Assembly (NCBI GenBank): GCA_027449865.1
Contig: DAIDKV010000235.1
Span: 1-64,000, forward strand
DNA: 64,000 nt
Direction of reading: 5' to 3'
From: Planctomycetales bacterium
GTDB lineage: Bacteria > Planctomycetota > Planctomycetia > Isosphaerales > Isosphaeraceae
Positions 17,651-28,296 of this stretch are shown here, in pieces. The notes below the pieces were generated by a model. It saw only the letters and a list, made by a program, of their open reading frames with translations. It searched no databases and was not told the DNA's origin. The position numbers and the translations under genes were made by a program. Position 1 is the stretch's first letter, and each line of letters opens with the position of its first letter.

Positions 17651-20600
17651 TCAGACCGTCCGCGGCCTCGCCCGACTCCATTCCTGATCCAGTAACCGGG
17701 CTAACTCCCGGACATGCGGCTCCCGGACCATGCTGTGGTGCTGGCCAGGCACGGAATGCACCACCACCTCGCCCGCCCATCGGCCCCAGCCTCGATCAGG
17801 CGCCATCTCCACCGCCACCGGCGACTCCGTCGGTCGGAACAGGTCGACACGCCCAGGATAGGGCCTCAAAACGTATCGATCCGTAAGGACCATGTGATGG
17901 TGGAAAATCCGCTTCAGGTCGTCCAGAACCTGCCGGGCCAGCTCCATCGGCACGCCCGACTCGATCAGCCCCAGCCGCTTCGCGTGGTCCCAGAGGTACG
18001 GAAGCTGCTCGTCTGGCCCCAGCTCGGCAAGCTCCTCCAGCGAGAGGTCCAGGCCGTATTCCCGCCCAGGCTTCTCCGACCACTCCGGATCGTCGGACGT
18101 CTCGGCGGTGGTGTCCAGAAGCGCGAGAAACTCGATCGACTCCCCACTCGCGCGGAGTTGCTGGGCCATCTCCATCGCGATCAGGCCGCCCGCCGACCAC
18201 CCGCCAAGCCAGTACGGCCCGCTCGGCTGAACCTCTCGAATCGCCTCGATATACTCGGCCGCCATCTCCTCGAACCGGGCGGGCAAATCGGCCTCACCGT
18301 GCAAACCCCGCGATCGAATGCCGTACATCGGCCGATCCCGGCCGAGATGCCGCGCCATCGCCTGGTAACACACCACAATCCCACCAGGCGGATGCACAAA
18401 AAACCAGGGCGTGCCCGAGCCCTCCGGCTGAAGCGGGACAAGCAACTCCCTCGGCGCCGGTCGACCCGAGCCAGGTAGCCGACCCGACGAGGCCACCGAT
18501 CCCTCCCCAAATCGCTCGCGGATGACCTCCGGACACGCCTCGCCCAGGTAGTGCGACAGCCCCGCGATCGTCGGCGCGTCGAAAAGCGCGATCACCGAGA
18601 CCCGGTGCCCAACCCGCTCCTGAAGCCGGTTGATCAGGACCGCCCCGTCGATCGAGTTGCCACCCAGCTCGAAGAAATTGTCGTCCACACCCACCTGCTC
18701 CACCCGCAACACCTCCCGCCAGAGTTCCGCCAGAACTTCCTCCAGCGGCGTCCGGGGCGCGATCCCCGGACGAGCCAGCGCCGGCCGGTCACTCGGCGGC
18801 GGCGGGAGCGCTCGACGGTCCACCTTCCCACCCGGCGTGCGCGGAAGAGATTCGAGAACCAGGAACGCCGAGGGAATCATGTAATCGGGTAACCGCTCTT
18901 TCAAATGCCTGCGCACACTCTCGATCACGATCCCCTCGCCGACCAGGTGCGCCACCAGACGCGCTGCGCCCGGCTGAACGGTGACGACCGCCTCGCGAAC
19001 TCCCGGGTGCGCGATCAGGGCCGATTCCACCTCCCCCGCCTCGATCCGAAATCCACGAAGCTTCACCTGATGATCGAGCCGGCCGAGGAACTCGATCTGG
19101 CCGTCGGAGAGCCATCGGCAACGGTCGCCCGTCCGATAGAGCCGGCCGCCGCCGAACGGGTCGGGGACGAAGCGTTCCGCGGTCAGGGCCGGATCGTTCC
19201 AGTAGCCGCGCGCCAGCCCCGCGCCACCCAGAAAAAGCTCGCCCGGCACACCCGGAGCCACCGGCTGACCCTCGCGATCCAGGATGTACGTCCGAACGTT
19301 CGCGATCGGCCGGCCGATCGGAACCACCGACCTCGGCCCCCCACGACGGCAGGCCCAGCCGGTCGCGTCGACCGACGCCTCGGTCGGACCGTAAAGGTTG
19401 TACAATTCCACATCCAGGATCGCGAAAAGCCGCCGCGGAAGGTCGGGCGGCATCGCCTCGCCCCCACAACAGATCCAGCGGAGCGATCGACATTCAGGCA
19501 TCAGCGGATCGTCGAGCATCACTCGCAAGACGGCGGGCGGAACCTCCAGGATCGTCACCCCCTCGTCGATCACACGCTCCAGCAACCGGTGCGGATCGTA
19601 CTCCTCACCCGGTTCGGCCAGCACCATCCGCGCCCCCGCCCCGAGCGAGGGGAAGATCAACGCCACCGATGGGTCGAAGGTATACGGTAGGTTGTTCAGC
19701 ACCACGTCGTCAGCACGAACCGGCACATCACGATCCCGCCACTGAATCGTGTTCGCGATCGCCCGATGCTCGATCATGACCCCCTTCGGCCGACCCGTCG
19801 ATCCCGACGTGTACATAATATAGGCCAGATCGTCCTCGCGAACCCCACTCGTCGGCGGGCTCGATGGCTCCGACGAGTCCACATCCTCAAGGCAGAGGAT
19901 CGGAAGGCCGATGTCGGGAACCTCCACGCAGAGCGACCGACGCGTGACGATCGCACAGGGCGCTGTGTCTTCGAGAATCGTCCGCAGACGATCGGCGGGC
20001 GCCGCCGCGTCGAGCGGCACATAAGCCGCGCCCGCCTTCAGCGTCCCGAGAATCGAGACGATCGTCTCGGGCGACCGCCGGAAGAAGAGCCCGACCTTTT
20101 CCCCAGGCCCGGCACCCATCTTTCGCAGCCGATGCGCCAGCCGATTGGCGCGGGTCTCCAGCTCGGCGTAGGTCATCATCCCGGCGTCGGACGAGATGGC
20201 AACCGCCCCAGGCGTGCGCCCGGCCTGATGCTCGAAGAAGTGGTGCAGGCAAACGCCCCCGGGAAAGTCCACTCGCGTGCTGTTCCACTCGTGCAGCACC
20301 AGCCGGCGCTCGTCCTCGGTCAGCCAGGGAATTTGAGAGATCCTTCGCCCCGCATCCGCGGCGACCCCTTCAAGGATCGTGAGGAAATGCCCAACCATCC
20401 GCCGAACGGTCGCCTCGTCGAAGAGGTCTCGGTTAAACCGGAGCATCCCTTCAACCGTCCCGTCTCCCTCCTCGAAGGCCATTTCCAAATCCGACTGGCT
20501 GGATTGCAGCTCGACATAGTATTGCTCGACCTGGAGCCCGCCGACCGTCAACGTGGCTCCCGAAGGGGGCAGAAAGAACCGCCAGGCGCCAAGCTCCCGA

Positions 20601-21760
20601 GACCGGTGCGCCTTCTCCAGCGTGAACGAGACCTGAACCATCGGCGCCCGCGACGAATCCCGGCCAACGACCATCCGCTCGACGATCCTCCCGAACGGAT
20701 AATCCTGATGCTCCATCGCGTCGAGCACCGTCGCACCGACCCTGCGCAGAAGCTCGCGGAACGTCGGATCGCCCGAAAGGTCCGCGCGCAGAGGAATCAT
20801 GTTGATAAAATAACCAATCACATCCTCGAACCCGGGCCGCGTCCGTCCTGCGAAGGGCGAGCCGACGAGGAAATCGTCCTGTCCCGAGAGATGCCCAAGC
20901 TGCACCTGAAATGCGGCGAGCAGGACGGCATAAAGAGTCGTCGCCTCGCTCGCGGCGATCGTCTTCAGCCGGCGGACGAGACCCGCGTCGAGCCGCCAGG
21001 GAACCGCGCCGCCCCGATGGGTGAAAACCGGCGGCCGGGGATGGTCGGTCGGCAGGTCGAGAACCATGGGAGCGCCGGCGAGCTGTCGCTCCCAGTACGA
21101 CCAGAGGCGGTCTCCCTCGGGACTCGCAAGCAACTCTTCCTGCCACCGGACGAAGTCGCGATACTCCCGCGCCGGCGCGGGCAGGTCAGCCGACCGCCCC
21201 TCAACGGCCGCGGGATAAAGGGCCTGCATCTCCTCCAGCACCAGCACCAGCGACCAGAAATCGCCGACAATGTGATGGACCGTCAGCAGGAAAATGTGAT
21301 CGTCGTCGGCCCGGCGGAAGAGGTGCATCCGCATCAACGGGCCGCGCTCCAGGTCGAACGGTCGATGCGCCTCCGCGTCGAGCCGCCGTCGCAATTCGGC
21401 CTCATCCCAGGCCGAGGCCTCCGTGAATTCGAGCGGAAGCGGGGGATTCTCGTGGACCCGCTGCCAGAGCCGGCCTTCTCGCTCCTCGAACGTCGTCCTT
21501 AATCCCGGATGACGCGCCACCAGTTGCTGAACGGCCCGACGGAACGCCGGGAGGTCAAGCGGCGATCGAATCCTCGACGGATAACAGACGTGATAGGCCG
21601 AACCTTCGGGGTCCATCTGGTGCAGCGACCAGAGCCCACGCTGGCCGTGCGAGAGCGGAAATACCGCCGACCGCTCCGCCTTCTCGCGAAGTAGCCGCGC
21701 CAGCAGCCGCCGCTTCTCGTCGATCGACATCCCCTCGATGGGTCGCGCGGCGATCGTCAT
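17651..21760 (-). CDS. Nonribosomal peptide synthetase module C-A-PCP-TE
   Basis: A 1369-aa terminal NRPS module. The condensation domain (about 34-480) carries HHIVGDFWS at 162-170, with the catalytic second His and Asp intact. The adenylation domain (about 500-990) has YTSGSTGRPKG, LYNLYGPTEAS, YRTGDR and GGKVDRR. The PCP serine is in LGGNSI (Ser1036). The thioesterase (about 1110-1360) shows GWSAGG (Ser1189), Asp1216 and His1341. A hand-derived specificity code is D-P-A-E-C-G-L-V-D-K, which I cannot assign to an amino acid. Its ATG overlaps the PKS stop by 4 bases, so the acyl chain from the PKS is probably joined to one amino acid and then released by the TE. Codon use matches the neighbours. 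Confidence 0.94.
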   Translation of the reverse strand: MTIAARPIEGMSIDEKRRLLARLLREKAERSAVFPLSHGQRGLWSLHQMDPEGSAYHVCYPSRIRSPLDLPAFRRAVQQLVARHPGLRTTFEEREGRLWQRVHENPPLPLEFTEASAWDEAELRRRLDAEAHRPFDLERGPLMRMHLFRRADDDHIFLLTVHHIVGDFWSLVLVLEEMQALYPAAVEGRSADLPAPAREYRDFVRWQEELLASPEGDRLWSYWERQLAGAPMVLDLPTDHPRPPVFTHRGGAVPWRLDAGLVRRLKTIAASEATTLYAVLLAAFQVQLGHLSGQDDFLVGSPFAGRTRPGFEDVIGYFINMIPLRADLSGDPTFRELLRRVGATVLDAMEHQDYPFGRIVERMVVGRDSSRAPMVQVSFTLEKAHRSRELGAWRFFLPPSGATLTVGGLQVEQYYVELQSSQSDLEMAFEEGDGTVEGMLRFNRDLFDEATVRRMVGHFLTILEGVAADAGRRISQIPWLTEDERRLVLHEWNSTRVDFPGGVCLHHFFEHQAGRTPGAVAISSDAGMMTYAELETRANRLAHRLRKMGAGPGEKVGLFFRRSPETIVSILGTLKAGAAYVPLDAAAPADRLRTILEDTAPCAIVTRRSLCVEVPDIGLPILCLEDVDSSEPSSPPTSGVREDDLAYIMYTSGSTGRPKGVMIEHRAIANTIQWRDRDVPVRADDVVLNNLPYTFDPSVALIFPSLGAGARMVLAEPGEEYDPHRLLERVIDEGVTILEVPPAVLRVMLDDPLMPECRSLRWICCGGEAMPPDLPRRLFAILDVELYNLYGPTEASVDATGWACRRGGPRSVVPIGRPIANVRTYILDREGQPVAPGVPGELFLGGAGLARGYWNDPALTAERFVPDPFGGGRLYRTGDRCRWLSDGQIEFLGRLDHQVKLRGFRIEAGEVESALIAHPGVREAVVTVQPGAARLVAHLVGEGIVIESVRRHLKERLPDYMIPSAFLVLESLPRTPGGKVDRRALPPPPSDRPALARPGIAPRTPLEEVLAELWREVLRVEQVGVDDNFFELGGNSIDGAVLINRLQERVGHRVSVIALFDAPTIAGLSHYLGEACPEVIRERFGEGSVASSGRLPGSGRPAPRELLVPLQPEGSGTPWFFVHPPGGIVVCYQAMARHLGRDRPMYGIRSRGLHGEADLPARFEEMAAEYIEAIREVQPSGPYWLGGWSAGGLIAMEMAQQLRASGESIEFLALLDTTAETSDDPEWSEKPGREYGLDLSLEELAELGPDEQLPYLWDHAKRLGLIESGVPMELARQVLDDLKRIFHHHMVLTDRYVLRPYPGRVDLFRPTESPVAVEMAPDRGWGRWAGEVVVHSVPGQHHSMVREPHVRELARLLDQEWSRARPRTV

Positions 21761-24700
21761 GACACACGACCTTCCCCGTTGAGCAGCGCCATCAGCATCG
21801 CGTCAACCTGTTCACCTGGTAGATCCTCGATCCGAGAGAGGATTTCCATCGGCGGCGGCTCAACCGGCGGATGCGTCTCCAGCCGGTCGAGCCGAATCAC
21901 CTCCGGCGAGGGCGCCGGCTCCTCGGCGAGCCGATCGGCGAGCACCGAGGCGAGCCCGTCCAGCCCGGGGCATCGCATCAGCTCGACGATCGGCAGGTCC
22001 ACTCGAAGCTCGTGATGAATCCAGTTCCGAAGCTCAACGGCCATCAGCGAATCGATCCCAAGCTGAAGTAACGGCCGATCCCCCTCCCGCCGGTCGGGCG
22101 ACATTCCCAGCACCCGACCGAACTTGTCCCGGAGCAGCGCGCCAACCAGGTTCGGCCGATCGGCTGGCTCCGCCCCAAGGATCGCGTCAACACCCGAGAG
22201 CCCGTCCCTCGCCGATCGATTCTCGCCTGTGTCGCGCCGGCAGAGGTGCGCGAATCGTGGCGAAACCTGCCCCGTCACGCCGAGCCCACTCCATCGCGAC
22301 CACTCCACCCGCATCACACTTATCTGCACATGCCGGCGCAAGAGCGCCTTTTCCAGGGCCGCCATCGCCTGCGAAACCCGGAAGCTGAGCACGCCCTGAC
22401 GCTCCAGACGATCGCCCAGCTCGGCCCGACGCGCGAGGTATCCAACCTCGCCGAGATGGCCCCAGTTCATCGTCAGCGACGGCAATCCGAGCGACCGGCG
22501 ATGCCAGGCCATCGCATCAAGGAAAGCGTTCGCCGATGCATACGCCCCCTGCCCCGCGTGGCCAAAGACACTCGATAGCGAAGAGAACATCACAAAATGA
22601 TCGAGTGAGCGATTTCTCGTTGCCAGATGAAGGTTCCACGTCCCTTCAAGCTTTGGCGCCAGGACGCGAGCGATCCGATCGCGATCGAGGTTCACGAGCA
22701 GAGCGTCTTCCAGCACCATCGCCGCGTGGAAGATCCCGCGAAGCGCGGGCAACTCGCGATCGATCACGGCGAGGGTCGCGGCGAGGTCCTCTGCCCGCGT
22801 CACATCCGCCGCGCGAACCACGACCCTCGCCCCCCGACGTTCCAGATCGGCGACGGCCTCGGAGGTTTCGGGCCCCTCGGCGCCACGTCGCCCGACCAGC
22901 ACGAGCGTTCCGGCGCCTCGGTCGGCCATCCACTGGGCCAGGGCCAGTCCGAACCCGCCCAGGCCGCCGGTAATCAGGTAGCTCGCGTCTCGGCGGAAGG
23001 CCAGGGGCTCATCCTCGCCGGGGAGGATCCCCTCGGGGCGGTCGCCGAATGTCAGCACGACCTTGCCGATGTGCCGACCCGACTGCATGAACCGAAATGC
23101 GTCGACGGCTCGTCCGATCGGCCACTCACGACGCGGAAGCGGTTCGAGATCGCCCGACTCCACCCGCTTCACAATCGCGCGAAGCATCGAGCCCAGCAGC
23201 GCGGGCCGCTCGCGGATCACGCGGTCGAGGTCAATCGCCGAGAACGAGAGATTCCGTCGGAAAGGTTCCAGGCCAAGCCTCGTATTTTGATAGATGTCGC
23301 GCTTGCCAATCTCCAGGAACCGCCCGTAATCGGCCAGAATGCCCATCCCCCGAGTGATCGCCTCGCCCGGAAGGCTGTTCAGAATCGCGTCGACACCGCG
23401 TCCACCCGTACGATCGAGAACCTCATCCGCGAAGTCGAGCGAGCGCGAGTCCATCGCTCCCTCGATCCCAATCGCATGCAGATATTCGCGCTTTTCGACT
23501 GATCCCGCCGTCGCAAAGATCCTGGCTCCGATCGACTGGGCGATCCGCACGGCCGCGAGCCCGACTCCGCCCGTCGCGGCGTGGATCAGAACCGACTCGC
23601 CGGCCGTCAGCCGTCCCAGGTATTCGAGAGCGTACGAGGCCGTCAGAAAGGCGATCGGCAGCGTGGCGGCCTCCTCGAAGGTGAGCCGGGCCGGCTTCCG
23701 GGCGACCAGCTCGGCGCGGGCGATGACGAGACTCCCCATCGCGAACCCGGCGACCGCCACAACCTCATCACCGATCGCCCATTCCGAGACACCCGCGCCG
23801 ACCGCCGCGATCCGACCGGCGCACTCGGCCCCCAGAGGAATCGGTCCCTCGGCGAGTCCGGGATACATCCCCAGCGCCTTCATCACATCACTGAAATTGA
23901 GCCCGGCGGCGACGACCTCGATGACGACCTCGTCCGGCCCGGGCTCACGTCGATCGAGAGCCTGGATCGCCATCGCGTCGAGCGTTCCGACCTGCCGGAC
24001 GGCGAGCCGATACGGCATCGCTTCGGGGATCGGAGCGCCCTGCCCGTCCGGCGGCAACCCAGGCGCCGGCTGAAAGCGATGGACAAGCCGAACTCCCTCA
24101 CGCCAGGCAACCTCGTCCTCGTCGTCGTCCGACCGGACCTCGGCGAGAAGCGCGCCGAGGCCGTCGTCGACGGCGGAAGGATCCAGGTCCACCAGCCGGC
24201 ATCGAAGCCGCGTCGACTCGCCCGCGATCACCCGCCCCAGCCCGATCGCCGGGGATTGCGCCACGGCGATTGGTCCAGGACCAACCGCCTGGGCCCCCCG
24301 AGTCACCAGAAGAAGCCTCGCCGATCGCTCCGCCGCGACCCCCTCCCACGCCTGAACCAGCTCGACCACTCCAACCAGCCCCGCTTCCTGGTGAGCCGAG
24401 GGAGAGATCATGTTCTCAGGCTTTGGCGCGTCGAGGTTCGCCAGATGGACGATCCCCCGAATCGATTCACCCTGAGATTTCAGAATGCTTACCAGCGCGG
24501 GAGCGTCAGCAGCAAGGATCGCTCCATCTTCACGCAACGCCTCGGCGAGCCGTTCGCCGAGTCCCCCGCGATCGGCGACGATCAGCCATCGACCGGCCTC
24601 GTACCCGGAATCCTGGACCGACTTCTCCTGCCATTGGTAGGCATAAAACATCTCGTCGATCGAATCGCGGCCACCCCCGGCGACGCGAAGGCTTCGAAGC

Positions 24701-27700
24701 CCGCGCACTCGGGCGACGATTCGACCGTCGCCATCGTAGATGTCGACGTCGGAGACCGACCGCCTCGGTGTTTTTTCCAGGAGCCTGGCGTGCGCCCAGA
24801 CCAGGAGCCCCGGGCTACGATGGAGTCGAACCGACTCAATCTCGTGCGGCAGATAGAGCCCGCCATCGTATCGATCGAAATCCGCATCCGCCGGAATCAC
24901 GGCCTGAAGGCAGGCGTCGAGCATCGCCGGATGGAAGAGGTAGCCGTCCGTCGAAATCCCCTCGGGCAAGCGAATTTGGGCGATCGACTCACGATCACCC
25001 TGCCAGACCCGCTCGATTCCCCGGAAGTTCGGCCCGTAATGAAGGCCGATCCGCGAGAGGTATTCATAAGACGATTCTTGCTCATATTCGCGAGGACACC
25101 GGGCACGGATGGCGTCGAGCGACTCCACGGGCTCCTTGCCAGCCGGCCGGCGATGCACGGTCGCCAGGAGGTGCGAGGTCCATTCCGCGCGATCGTCGTC
25201 GACCGCCCGCGTGTGGACCTGCACCGTACCAGACTCGGGATCGAGGCTCGTCCGGAGCCGGAGCGGTCGGTCGAGATCGAGGAAGCACGGATTCGCGAGC
25301 CGGACATCGCGAATTTCGATGGAAGTGTTTTGCCTGTCTCCAGGCGTGGCGGCCATCGCCAGTTCGAGGTAGGCCGTCGCGGGAAGAATCGCCGCCTGCT
25401 GCACGCGATGATCGGCCAGGAACGGTAGCAATCGCAGGTCGAGTCGCGTCTCCCACGACGGTCGCGGAGTCTCCTGCTCGATGCCGAGCATCGGATGCGT
25501 CGGCCTGCTCAGCCGGCTGACCCGCGATTCCTCGGCCTCGTGCCAGTACCGCTCGCGACGCCAGGGATACGTCGGCAGCCGAAGACTCCCTCGCGGTTTC
25601 GGCATCAGTCCCGACCACTCGACCGGATATCCGATCGCGTGCAACGCGCCAAGAGATCGAAGCATGGTCGAACGTTCATTCTCATCGCGGCGAAGCGAGG
25701 CCAGCACCGTCACCGACCGATCGCGACTTCGAAAGACATCCACAATGGAAGAAGCTAGCACAGGATGTGGGCTTAGCTCCAGAAGCGTTTGGTACTCCCT
25801 ATCGAGGAGCCTGCGAATTCCATCCGCGAATCGAACGGTCCGCCGAACGTTTTGCCACCAGTATTCCGGTCCCAACTCGGTTCCGATGACCTGTCGTCCG
25901 GTCACGGTGGAGATCATCGGCCGCTTCGATTCGTCCGGCTGAGTTCCGTGGAGTGCCGATAGAAGCTCGTCGCGGATCGGATCCATCTGGGCGCTGTGGA
26001 ATGCGTAGGAAACCCGAAGAAACTTCGCGAAAACGCCCCGCGCCTCCAGCGCCGCGGCGATGGCTTCGAGCGGAGCCGACTCGCCGGAGAGTGTCACGGA
26101 ATCGGGGCTGTTCACGGCCGCGATCGAGACGCGATCGCCATGCGGGGCAATCAGCCGATCGGCTTCCTCGGGCGTGATTCCGGCGGCGAGCATTCGTCCG
26201 CGCTCGGGGGCCAGTTCCATGCAGCGTCCGCGATGGTAGATCACGCGGACGGCCTCTTCAAGTTTGAGGATGCCTGCCAGGTAGGCCGCCGCGACCTCGC
26301 CCACACTGTGCCCGATCAGGGCATCGGGCCGGACACCCCACGAAGCCCAGAGTTCCGCCAGACCCACCTGCAAGGCGAAGAGGCACGGCTGCGAGATGGC
26401 CGTGATCTCCATCCGAGAGCGTGGCTCGTCGGCCGAGAGTTCATCGAGAAGCGACCAGTCGCCGAGGGTTCGGACGATCGCGTCGCATCGCTTGATGACG
26501 CCTCGAAAGACGGGCTCGTCGCGGAGCAGTTGGCGCCCCATCGCCCACCACTGCGGCCCCTGCCCCGAGCAGACAAAGGCCAGCTTCGGCCGATCGCCCG
26601 ATGGCGTCCGCCCCTCGACCACACCCGATGGCGACTCGCCTCGGGAGTACGCGCGCAGGCGGTCCGCCAGCTCGCGCCGAGAGTCGGCCACTACCGCGAT
26701 CCGATGATCGTGGTGCGTCCGGCGAAGCGCGGCACTGGCGGCGATTTCGACGAGCGGCACATCCTCGGGCGATCGCTCGACGAAATCGGCCCAGACCTCG
26801 GCCGTCGCTCGAAGGGCCTCCGGACCTCGCGCGGAGAGCGGGACGAGCCAGGTCTCCGACTCGACCGTCGGCGCGGGGCCCTCGTCGGATCGGGGTGCTT
26901 CCTGAAGGACGACGTGGGCATTCGTCCCGCCGAAGCCAAACGCATTGACGCCCGCCAGCCGAGGGGCACCGCTCTCGGGCCAGTCCTCGGTTCGGGTCGG
27001 AACGCGAAGCTTCCATCGGTCCAGATCGATCTCGGGGTTGGGCCGCTCAAAGTGGAGATTGGCGGGAATCCGACGATGATGGAGCGCCAGCGATGCCTTG
27101 ATGAGCCCGGCGATTCCGGCGCCTGCTTCCAGATGGCCGATGTTCGTTTTCACCGACCCAAGGACGCAGGGACGATCGTCGGGCCGGCCCTCGGAAAGAA
27201 CGGTCCCCAGGGCTCTGGCCTCGATCGGATCACCGGCGAGGGTGCCCGTCCCGTGCGCCTCGACATAGCCGATGGCCGATGGTTTGATCCCCGCATCGCG
27301 GCAGGCTTCGCGGAGCAGCTCCTCCTGCGCCCGAGTGCTGGGCATGGTCATGCCGGGAGTCCGGCCGTCCTGGTTCATCGCGGTCCCTCGAACGAGGGCG
27401 TAAATGCGGTCGCCGTCGGCCATCGCCCGCGAGAGCGGCTTGAGGACGACCACACCAGCACCCTCGCTACGGACGAACCCGCCGGCGCCCGCGTCGAAGG
27501 CCCGACACCGGCCATGCGGCGAGAGCATCCCCATCCGCGAGAACCCGACGTACCAGTCGGGCATCAGCAGCGCATTGACCCCGCCAGCGATCGCCAGCGG
27601 ACAGCCGTCGTGCCAGATCGTTCGACACGCCAGATGCACCGCCACCAGCGCCGAGGAGCAGGCCGTATCCACCGAGGCGCTCGGCCCGCGAAGGTCGAGG

Positions 27701-28251
27701 CTGTACGAAATCCGGTTCGCCGCGATGCTCAGGGAGCCGCCGGTATTCGAATGCAGGTCGATCCCCGCGCGATCGCGGAAGCTCGTTCCCATCACCGGGT
27801 AGTCGAAGCTGGAGATCCCGACGAAGACCGAGGCGCGTGTCCCGGCCAGATGGTCGAGCCGCACTCCGGCGTCCTCAAGGCCCTCCCAGGCGACCTCCAG
27901 CAGCATCCGTTGCTGCGGGTCCATGCGCGCGGCCTCTCGCGGCGAGATCCCGAAGAACGGCGCGTCGAAGCGGTCGATCCCCTCGACAAACCCGCCCCAC
28001 TTGCTGTACGTCTTCCCCGGACGCGCGGGGTCGACGTCGTGAAAGGCCGCGATGTCCCAACGCTCCGGTGGGATCTCGATGATCGCGTCGACGCCCGATT
28101 CCAGCAGCGACCAGAACCCCTCGGGGTCGTTCGCTCGCCCGGGGAATCGGCATCCGATGCCGACGATGGCGATCGGCTCGCGACGGATTGGGTCCCTCAT
28201 CGAGACCGAGGGAAAGGCGATGGCCTTACCGTTGGCGTGGCGTTTGGACAT
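21757..28251 (-). CDS. Highly reducing type I polyketide synthase KS-AT-DH-ER-KR-ACP
   Basis: A 2164-aa single-module PKS. The KS (about 25-450) has the intact triad Cys198 (DTACSS), His333 (EAHGTGT) and His373 (NIGHLE). In the AT (about 555-850) GHSVGE holds Ser649, and YAFH at 749-752 is close to the malonyl-type HAFH. The DH (about 918-1190) has His948 (LADHRV) and a D-x3-Q pair in LDACLQ. After a structural pseudo-KR, the ER (about 1415-1735) has HAATGGVGLAAV. The KR (about 1755-1980) has TGGLGGFG, Tyr1904 and Asn1908, with LED in the LDD loop. The ACP serine is in GIDSL (Ser2068). There is no loading module or methyltransferase. Start 28251 has GGAG about 10 bases upstream. It should make fully saturated, possibly iterative, acyl chains. 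Confidence 0.94.
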   Translation of the reverse strand: MSKRHANGKAIAFPSVSMRDPIRREPIAIVGIGCRFPGRANDPEGFWSLLESGVDAIIEIPPERWDIAAFHDVDPARPGKTYSKWGGFVEGIDRFDAPFFGISPREAARMDPQQRMLLEVAWEGLEDAGVRLDHLAGTRASVFVGISSFDYPVMGTSFRDRAGIDLHSNTGGSLSIAANRISYSLDLRGPSASVDTACSSALVAVHLACRTIWHDGCPLAIAGGVNALLMPDWYVGFSRMGMLSPHGRCRAFDAGAGGFVRSEGAGVVVLKPLSRAMADGDRIYALVRGTAMNQDGRTPGMTMPSTRAQEELLREACRDAGIKPSAIGYVEAHGTGTLAGDPIEARALGTVLSEGRPDDRPCVLGSVKTNIGHLEAGAGIAGLIKASLALHHRRIPANLHFERPNPEIDLDRWKLRVPTRTEDWPESGAPRLAGVNAFGFGGTNAHVVLQEAPRSDEGPAPTVESETWLVPLSARGPEALRATAEVWADFVERSPEDVPLVEIAASAALRRTHHDHRIAVVADSRRELADRLRAYSRGESPSGVVEGRTPSGDRPKLAFVCSGQGPQWWAMGRQLLRDEPVFRGVIKRCDAIVRTLGDWSLLDELSADEPRSRMEITAISQPCLFALQVGLAELWASWGVRPDALIGHSVGEVAAAYLAGILKLEEAVRVIYHRGRCMELAPERGRMLAAGITPEEADRLIAPHGDRVSIAAVNSPDSVTLSGESAPLEAIAAALEARGVFAKFLRVSYAFHSAQMDPIRDELLSALHGTQPDESKRPMISTVTGRQVIGTELGPEYWWQNVRRTVRFADGIRRLLDREYQTLLELSPHPVLASSIVDVFRSRDRSVTVLASLRRDENERSTMLRSLGALHAIGYPVEWSGLMPKPRGSLRLPTYPWRRERYWHEAEESRVSRLSRPTHPMLGIEQETPRPSWETRLDLRLLPFLADHRVQQAAILPATAYLELAMAATPGDRQNTSIEIRDVRLANPCFLDLDRPLRLRTSLDPESGTVQVHTRAVDDDRAEWTSHLLATVHRRPAGKEPVESLDAIRARCPREYEQESSYEYLSRIGLHYGPNFRGIERVWQGDRESIAQIRLPEGISTDGYLFHPAMLDACLQAVIPADADFDRYDGGLYLPHEIESVRLHRSPGLLVWAHARLLEKTPRRSVSDVDIYDGDGRIVARVRGLRSLRVAGGGRDSIDEMFYAYQWQEKSVQDSGYEAGRWLIVADRGGLGERLAEALREDGAILAADAPALVSILKSQGESIRGIVHLANLDAPKPENMISPSAHQEAGLVGVVELVQAWEGVAAERSARLLLVTRGAQAVGPGPIAVAQSPAIGLGRVIAGESTRLRCRLVDLDPSAVDDGLGALLAEVRSDDDEDEVAWREGVRLVHRFQPAPGLPPDGQGAPIPEAMPYRLAVRQVGTLDAMAIQALDRREPGPDEVVIEVVAAGLNFSDVMKALGMYPGLAEGPIPLGAECAGRIAAVGAGVSEWAIGDEVVAVAGFAMGSLVIARAELVARKPARLTFEEAATLPIAFLTASYALEYLGRLTAGESVLIHAATGGVGLAAVRIAQSIGARIFATAGSVEKREYLHAIGIEGAMDSRSLDFADEVLDRTGGRGVDAILNSLPGEAITRGMGILADYGRFLEIGKRDIYQNTRLGLEPFRRNLSFSAIDLDRVIRERPALLGSMLRAIVKRVESGDLEPLPRREWPIGRAVDAFRFMQSGRHIGKVVLTFGDRPEGILPGEDEPLAFRRDASYLITGGLGGFGLALAQWMADRGAGTLVLVGRRGAEGPETSEAVADLERRGARVVVRAADVTRAEDLAATLAVIDRELPALRGIFHAAMVLEDALLVNLDRDRIARVLAPKLEGTWNLHLATRNRSLDHFVMFSSLSSVFGHAGQGAYASANAFLDAMAWHRRSLGLPSLTMNWGHLGEVGYLARRAELGDRLERQGVLSFRVSQAMAALEKALLRRHVQISVMRVEWSRWSGLGVTGQVSPRFAHLCRRDTGENRSARDGLSGVDAILGAEPADRPNLVGALLRDKFGRVLGMSPDRREGDRPLLQLGIDSLMAVELRNWIHHELRVDLPIVELMRCPGLDGLASVLADRLAEEPAPSPEVIRLDRLETHPPVEPPPMEILSRIEDLPGEQVDAMLMALLNGEGRVS

Positions 28252-28296
28252 GCGGTGCCCGCTCCATTCACTGGATCGCGTCCTATCCTGCAACTC

